A program made the translations under genes and the position numbers. Shown in pieces: positions 34,801 to 43,800 of a DNA stretch of 64,000 nt (within the stretch, counting starts at the first letter, position 1; the number at the start of each line of letters is the position of its first letter). Location: assembly GCF_008367235.1 (NCBI RefSeq), contig NZ_VTZS01000003.1:496001-560000 (forward strand), given 5' to 3'. The stretch comes from Pareuzebyella sediminis. GTDB taxonomy: Bacteria > Bacteroidota > Bacteroidia > Flavobacteriales > Flavobacteriaceae. The notes under the pieces were generated by a model. The model did not search any database, was not told where the DNA came from, and saw only the letters and a program-made list of their open reading frames with translations.

Positions 34801-37800
34801 CTGTTCCACCGGTAGGCAGGAAGCTACCGCCATTAACCCTGTAAAAATAATCGGGTGTTCCTGTTCCAGGTGTAATAGTGATCTCAATCTGGGCTACTTG
34901 TTCCGCATTATTCATATCACAGGCAAACGGTACCACATTGGTCACATTGGCGTCTAGGGCAATTGGCTCAATAATGGTAACCTGATCAGTGGCGATACAG
35001 TTTCTGTTTGAGGTTACCGTAATATCATATACACCCGCTGCAAGACCCGTAAACAGGTTTGAAAGTTGTGTAATGGTAGTGGAACCATCCGTAATTTCAA
35101 AAGTATAGGGAGGGTTGTCGTTTACACCAACACTGGGTGGTGCCAAGTTCACGGTAATTGTGCCGTCGGAGGCACCTGGACAACTCACATCCGTCTTGTC
35201 GGAGGCAAGTAACGTTACCGGCGTCGGCTCTTCTAAAGACACTGGAGCATCTGCTGTACAGGATGTCGCTGTTATGGGTGTATCCGTAACACGAACAATG
35301 TAATTGCCAAAAGGAACCCCTGTAAACTGGTTTCCTGTAGGTGTCAGACCTGTATCGGCCATGGTCGAGGCATTGAGCAATGAAACAGCGTTGCTTGCAT
35401 CACCTCCGATAACAGTATACTGAATTATACCATCGTTGGTGTTACAGGAGGGTTGACTGACCACGTCGGCCGTAATTCGCAATTCGGGATCGATTGTTAT
35501 ATTTTCAACTTCTCCACATCCGTTGGCATCCCTAATTTCAATAGCATATATCCCTGAAGTCAGGTTGGTGTAAGTGTATGGAAAACCGAGGATACTTTGA
35601 AAGGCGGATCCATTGATGCTCATGGTATAAGGGCTAATTCCGTTATTTGTTGCGTCTAGGGAAACAGTAATCGAGAAACTACCTTCGTCTGCGCATTTAT
35701 CGTCGAGCGCAAGTGTAATATCAGGTAAGGTATCCGCGCCAACCGTAACGGCCAAAGGCGCTGCAATGATACACCCATTACTGTCCCTGGCATAAATATC
35801 CCAATCGAGACTCACCGCAGGGTCCAATTCTACAGTAGCATCGAACGGAAAACTTCCGGGTATTCCGGCTCCGCTTATTGTGGCGCCATAGGTATAGGGT
35901 GCAGTACCTCCTGTCGCCTGTACGGTAACGATGGCGTTGGCTTCGTTACAATTGGCATTTACATTGTCTACTAATTGAAGGCTTATCGGTTCGGGTGCGT
36001 CAACGGTAACGGTATTTGTCTCGGCTACACACTGAGGATATGCTGTCTCGGTGATTTGAACGGTATAGGTGCCTGCGGGCAAAGATGTTGGCACACCGAA
36101 AGTGTAAGGGTCGCTGGTGGCGTTGTCGGCACCTGAAGCTCCGGCAATAAACCCTCCGAAATTATCCAAAACCTGATAGTTAAAGGTCCCGGTGTACCCC
36201 GTTATTGTCACTTCAATCGTTCCGTCAGCACTTTCACTACATGTTGCATCGCTGATTACCGTGGCTGTGGCGTCAATTAGGTCAAACGGGGCAACAACGT
36301 GTTCGACCGTGACCGAACAGTTGGTAACCGTATCCGTTATCTCATAAGCATAGGTGCCAGGCTGATTAATAGTGATGTTTGTGGGATCGGCAATAACGGC
36401 ACCGCTTGGAAGCTCGGTATATATGTACGAGCCTGATCCGTTCGCCGCCACTATTTCAATAATTTCAGCACCATTGTTACAATCAATGGCTTGAATCTGA
36501 TTGATTGAAGCGGTAACTTGCTGGACAACCGGAATAGGTACTGTTTCAGAATCCGTACAACCGTTGGCATCCCTTACGACCACATTGATGTCCGGTGACC
36601 CGAACGGTACCTGATATGAATTGCTGGCCTGATAATTGGCACCGTTGTCAAAGCTATATACGTAAGGGCCAGTACCTGAAGGGTTGCCCAAACCATCATT
36701 ATTTACAGTCACCGTGATTGTACTTGCGGAATCGTCGCAACTGAAAGCAGAGGCTGAAGCCGATATGTCCAGTTGGGAAGGCTCGGCGATATCTATGCTT
36801 TGAGTATCGTCGCAGCCTTTGCTCGAAACGACCGTTACATTGTATGTACCTTGGGTGAGCCCAGTAAACACATTGGACGCCTGAGTAGTTGTTCCTCCAT
36901 CCAAACTATAGAGATAGGGAACATCTATGTTACCAGGGGCGAGTGTAACCGTTATGGTTCCATCGCTTCCTCCAAAGCAGCTCACGTCTGTTGCTTCTAG
37001 GCTGAAGGCGGGTACAGAGGGTGCTGGAAGCGTTATCGATACTTGGGCCGTACAATTTGTAACGGTATCTTCAACCTCAAAAGTATAGTTTATAGAGTGG
37101 GTCAGGCCTATGAATATTCCCGAAGCATTCGTCGGACCTGCAGGAGTAATTTGGGTATAACTGTAGGTGCCCGAGCCTCCGTTTGCCGTGACGGTTACTT
37201 CACCAGAATTGGCCGGATTACAAAATTCGTCAGCCGTAAGGTTGGCCAAAACGGTCAACGGGGCAAAAAGAGTGATGTTTTCAAGCTCACCACAACCATT
37301 GGCATCCAAAATTTCAAATGTGTGGGCCCCGGAGGAAAGTCCCGTGACTATCATCGTATCGCCGGCATTCGCTAAAGCCGGGGCTGCCTGGGGTGCAGCC
37401 CCATCGACACGAATGGAATAAGGCGCAATACCCCCTACGTCCAGTGTTATCGTTGCGGAGAAAGTCCCTTCGTCCGCCGTGCATTGATCAGCGGCCACCA
37501 CACTAATTTCAGAAGAAGGATCGGTTGGAACTACCACCCCGTCGGATTGTATACAATTGTTGGCATCTTTGATATACACGGTGTAATTGCCTCCTTCGAC
37601 GTTAAAGACATTGGTGGAACCACCAGACCATGTTGCCGCCGTCGGAGCCGGATCGGTAGCCAAGGCTATCTGATATTCGTAGGGAGCGGTTCCAAACTGA
37701 CCTACGGCCGACACTTGTCCGGCGTTCGTATAACAGTTATCATTTCTTTCAAGGGCGGCCGTAACTTGCAACAAATTGGTCGATTCGGTAATCGTAAATT

Positions 37801-40800
37801 GTGCGGAAGCGGATGTACATCCGGCAAAGGTTCCACCAACTTCGGTAAACAAGATGTAATACACCCCATAGGGCAGAGGACCAAGGTTCGACACACTGAC
37901 GCCTGTTCCTACGCCGGGAGGGTTTACGGCAGAGGAACCGGTAATACCGGTAGTCAGGTTTGACTGTGAATTAAAGATTTCATAATCTACACTCGTGGCA
38001 TCTCCGGCATAATTATCAAAGGTAAAGCTTACGTTGCCATCGGCACTTCCCGTACACGTAATATTGTTCACCGCATCGAGGGTGGCGGTTAGATTGGAGG
38101 GCGAGTCAATAGGGGCCGCCGCGGTTTCAAAATAATAACAATTAGTCGTAATGTCATGTACCACAAAGGTGTAGGTAATACCCGGGGTTAGACCTGTGAA
38201 CGTGCGAGTGGGCCCATTTGAAACGTCTGGCGGGAAATAGGTGGAGGCATAGGGCACCCCAAAACTATCAAGAATGCCGAATTCGTAATTGGTGCCTAGA
38301 ATCGCGGTTGTTACGGTAACCACAGCGGTACCCCCTGTGACACAGTCCGCTGTTGCCGTAGAAACATCGATGTCAAGGTCGTCTGGCGGTGAAGCGATAA
38401 TGTTGGTGGTTACAACGGAGCAACCGTTTGCGTCAACCACATCTACTTCATAGATTCCGAACTCAAGAATGGTAAAGGTATAGTCACCACCCGTTGGCTC
38501 GACTTGCGAGGCACTATAACCGTTGTTTCCGGTGAGGTAATAGGTAAACCCAAGGGTACCGCCCGTAACGTTTTCAACCGTGATCGATCCTGGGTTGGTG
38601 CCAGATGACGTATCACAAGTAATTGGCATCAAATTGATGTTATAGGTTATGGGATCGGGCTCTCCGATTACAATAACTTCCATGTCAGAACACGACTTCG
38701 CATCGGTGACTGTCACTTCGTAGGTGCCTGCGGGCAAACCAGAAGTTTGACTACCGTAGTTTGTACTAGTGGTGGTGTTAACCACAGATATAGCGTATGG
38801 GGCCACTCCCCTTGTATTGTCTAGATTGATCTGAATCGAAGCCCCTGCATCACCGTTACATAAGATATCGGCGGTCTGAACTATAGAAGTAATATCCGGG
38901 GAATCAATAGGTTCGATTACGGCTTGTGCACTCACGGCACAGCCCCTATTGTCTGTAACCCTGAATAGGTAGGTGCCTGCAGATGGTGTCGTGTAGGAAA
39001 ACCCACTACCAACGATTGCTGTTGGTAAAGACCACGAAGCTCCCGCGTCAGAACTCACTTCATAGGCGGCATAGGGTGTGTAACCATTTGCTATGGCAAC
39101 ATCGATAATGGCGTCTGGGGAAGCCGTACAGTCCAAGGCCTTGCTGACTATTGCACTTGCAGTTAATTGAGGTTCTATGGTTCCGGTGATGACGTTGGAA
39201 ACGCATCCGTAAGCATCGGTAACCTGAATGTTATAAGTACCAGGTATTAGGTTTGAAATCGAAATCGGACTTCCACCGGACGAGGTTAGCGCCCCTCCGT
39301 TGATGCTATAGGAATAAGGGGCCACACCGTCCGTAACATCAATTAATAACATTGCTTGATCAGTGCCATCAAAACAATAATCGGAAGAGGCACTAACGGC
39401 AATTGTAGGAGTTTCCGCCGGGTCAATGATTATTGGCCGGTCAACAACACACCCACCTGCATCACGAACATAAATGGTATAAGAACCTGAAGGCACGTTG
39501 GTAAATGTGCTAGACCCCTGATAAGGATATACAATGGCGGGGCCGACCGTATTCTCCAATTGGTATTCGTAGCTGCCCCACCCTCCCGTGGCAGAGACAG
39601 AAATTGTGGCATTTTCGATACAGGTTACCGGAGTATTGGTAAAGGAGAAACCCAAAGCCGCTGCAGGACCGTCAACGGTGACAACCGAGGTGTCCGTACA
39701 GTTCGTGGTATCGTCCGTGATGGTTACTGTATAGGTGTCTGCCACCAATCCGGTGACGGCAACGGGTACGGTCAGGTTAATATTGGTTTGACTCTGAACG
39801 ATGGTCGCCGAGCTGTTTTCTACCGTATAACTATAGGTTGATACAAAGTCGGTGACGGTAAAGGTAAATTCGCCATCCGAGAGGCCAAAGCAGCTCACAT
39901 TACCGGTCAACTGGGAAAGTACGCTTACCCTTGGAATGTCAGCTACTGTATAGTTCTCTAGTATCGTACAACCCCTATCATCTGTTACTTGAAATGTATA
40001 GGTTCCTGGGGTTAGACCTGAGAACAGGTTGTTGCCGCCATTGTTTACGACGCTGGCTGCCGGAGCGATAATTTCGTACATCAAAGGGGCGGTACCACCG
40101 GTTACCGTAACGGTAACGTCGGAGACCACGGCCGGGCAAACCGGAGAAGTCTGTGCAAAATTTAAATCCGTTGGAGGATCTAAAGAATCGATGGTTACAG
40201 CTGGGGTTTGGGCGATACAGCCGTTGGAATCCCTTACGGTTATCGTGTAGGTGCCGGCCGTTATGTTCGTATTAAAAGTGTCGGAGGCTTGAAAATTTAT
40301 GCCATCGATACTAAAGGTATATCCTGGGGTTCCTCCGCCATAGTTAATGACCTGAAGTACTGCAGAGGTATTGTCACAGCGATAGTCTTGAACTACATCA
40401 ATGGTGCCAGGAAGCAATACCGGCGGGGCATTTAAGGTAATATCATCCGTAACGACACATCCCTTGGCATCGGTTACCGAATAGGCATATGTTCCCGCAG
40501 AAAGGCCGGTGTAAGTGGCTTGGGCTGAAGGGGCGCTACCATCGAATACAATTTGGTAGGGAGGGGTGCCTCCCGAAATTTGTAATTCGGCGATTCCGTC
40601 AGTACTGCTATTACACAGGGGATCTGTGGATATTTCGTTGACCGTTGGAGGAGTATTGGCCGTTACCGCTACCTGGTTGGTGGTTACGGTGCAGCTTTCA
40701 CTATCGGTAATTACAAATTCATAGGTTCCGGCGGTCGTGGTGAAGTATGAAAAGGGATTACTAGGAGCGGCAACAGCGGCTTGTATCGAGCTGCCGTCAC

Positions 40801-43800
40801 GGAAAACCTCATAAGTGAAACTAGGATTTCCCCCTGTAATAGTGACATTTATTTCCGCATCGGGCGTTGCGCTACAGTCAAGGTCTTTGATAAGGCTGGC
40901 CGAGGCGGCTAACGTTGGAAACACGTCGATACTGGCCGAGCCCGTACAATTTTTGCCGTCTATAACCTCAACGGTATAGCTTCCAGGTCCTAAACCTGTA
41001 AAACTGGTATTGCTTTGATAGGACCCTCCATTTAGCCGGTACTGAAATGGAGCAACCCCACCGGAAACAACATTGGCCGTCAAAGTAAGGCCTGTCGTAC
41101 TATCGTAACAAAGGCTATTGGCCGACACATCTAGATTGGGAGATACCAAAGGTGTCAAAGCGAAGGTCTGGGTGACCTCACATCCTCCGGCATCCCTGAC
41201 CGTAACGATATAGTTTCCTGAAGTGTCCGTCAGCCCCGTAAAAGAGTTGGTAGGTTGGGGTCCGGTAACAGCGCCACTTGGGTCTTCAAGCTCATATTCA
41301 AAGCCGCCCCACCCATCTGAAGCTGTAATCACGACCGAACCGGGGTTAGTTCCTGTTGCTGAACAAGTAATATCGGTAACATCCAGATTTGAAATGACCA
41401 AGGCCGATGGCGGTGCGGAAACCGTAATGCTCGTTGTGTCCGTACAGTTGGTGTCGTTATCGGTTACCGTTATGCTGTAGGTTCCTGCTGACAGGCCCGA
41501 TAAGGGTATGGTGTTCGAGGTTTCGGCATTCACCGAAACGGTGGTTGGCCCCGTAATTTCATAGTCATAAGACATGGTGAAATCTGATACGGTAAAGGTA
41601 ATGGCCCCATCGGAAAGGCCGAAACAAGTTACATTGTTGTCTAATTGCCCGTTGACCGTTAAGGGTATGGTTGGGGCTATGGTATAGCTTTCAGAAATGG
41701 AACAGCCTTTTGCATCGCTTACCCTAAAGGTATAAGTGCCCGCCGAAAGTCCCGAAAACACGGCGTTGTTCCCATTGTTTACCACATTTGCAGCTGGAGC
41801 GGTTATTTCATAGGTGAAGGGAGCGTTTCCGTCAAGTACCGAAACCGTGACATCTGAAGTCAGTGCCGGACAGAGAGGCTGTGTAGCCATAAAGGTTAAG
41901 TCGCTAGGCTCATTTAGCGGCGCTATCGTAATCGGGTCGGTAAGGAAAGTACAACCGGCGTTGTCACGTACGGTAATGGTGTACGTTCCATCGATTAAAT
42001 TTTCAAAACGATTTGCATTTGGAGTGCTATCGGGAGTAAAGTTAATACCATCTATGCTATATGAATAAGGAGCCGTTCCTCCTGTAACATTTTGTGCTTC
42101 GATGATAGCGTCTTGGGTACAGGTATACTCTTGAATCAGCACCGAGGTCGCGTCCAACCCAGTAGAGGGAGTGCTAATTGTATGGTATTCAAAATAATCG
42201 CATGAGGCACTGCCCTTACGCTGGTTAATGACCACCGCATAGTCGCCTGCAGGAAGTCCTGGAAAATTTCCAGAAGCATTGGTCGCAATGGCATTGGTAT
42301 AATCATAATTATCTTCGTCAAAAGTGGTTCCGTCGAAGAGATAATAGGTAAGTTGATAGCCATTATCATCTACCAAATTGAACTGAATCGCTCCCGTGGC
42401 ATCCCCAAAGCAAAGTACATCAGTCACCGAGGTCGGGTCGTATTCTGCCGCGGGCCTAAATTCAATTTCTACCGTATTCGAAAAGGCAACACAGTTATTT
42501 CGATCGACGACAATAAAGGTGTAGAAACCGGGGTCGTAAATATCGAAAATTTGACTCGTTTGATATTCAGAAGCGGGGATTTCACTTGGATTGTTATATG
42601 AAGTGACTGATACCCCGTTATCGTCTGTATATGACCAAATAGCATAGGTGTGCGGCGTCTTTCCGCCATCGGAACTCATGAGAATATTGCCCTCTTTACA
42701 CGTAATGTGTTGTGAGACCCTGGCTTCGATAGCCAGATCGGTATTGTCAATAATCTCAACTTGACCTGTTTCAGCGCAACCATCGTCGGTGGTCACCATA
42801 TAGTCATATATTCCAGGGTTTAGGTTGGTGAACGTATAGGTGTTGTCGTCTGACGGGCCAAAGGTGTCGACCGTGTTTCCGCCCTGCGATACCTCATAGT
42901 AATATTGGCCTACCGCATTCAAGGCAGAAAGCGTTATCGAACCGAAACCTGTACAGGAGGCATCGGTTTTTTCGACATCAACATTGAATATACGGTTCAA
43001 GATACCGATATCTGGTGTGCTGAAAATACAGGCACCATCGATTGGGTTGCCCGACCCATCTAATTGTACGACATCAACGCGATACGAACCGTTGCCTGCA
43101 ATATCAAAACTAGGGCCGCCATTGGCGCTAAAGGGAACGATGATTGAATTGGTCGATACATTGACCAACTGATAGCCATAATTACTTCCTAAATTTGTGA
43201 TAGTAATGTTGCCATCATTTCCGCATAGCATATCGGTCTTGTTATATTGAATGTCAAGGGTGTTCTGAAAGACATCGAAATAATACCGGTTAAAACATCC
43301 GTTCTGGTAGTTAATTACCAATCGGTATTTTCCTGCAGTATTGGCTGTATAGTCGCTACCGGTAGCGACTTGGTTCCAGACACAAGTGAGATTTTTATTG
43401 GCGCAATCATCCGGAGCTGCATCACAGCTCGCCTCATCCAACTTTTCCCAAGACATACTCTGTGCGTCGAGAATATTTATTTGAATAGGCTGTTCATCGT
43501 TGGAACCACAGAGGAATATTTTTGGCAGTAAATCACCGTCAACTGAACATTGCACGATTTCCCCCTGAATGTCGTTTGTTGGATCGGCATCGTTATTAAT
43601 GGTGTTGTAGTACTCAATGATGGGGTTGGTTCGATCGCTTCCGAAGCGCTCGACTACCATTATTTCCTTAAAGCCCTTACAAGGGTCGGCTACAATTTTA
43701 TCGACGATATAAGTACCCTCTTGGGAAACGGTCATCGTACTGGGATCATTATCGGGATCGCCGTCGGTTATCGTGGTGTCGGTCGCATCGAAAACGCCAT

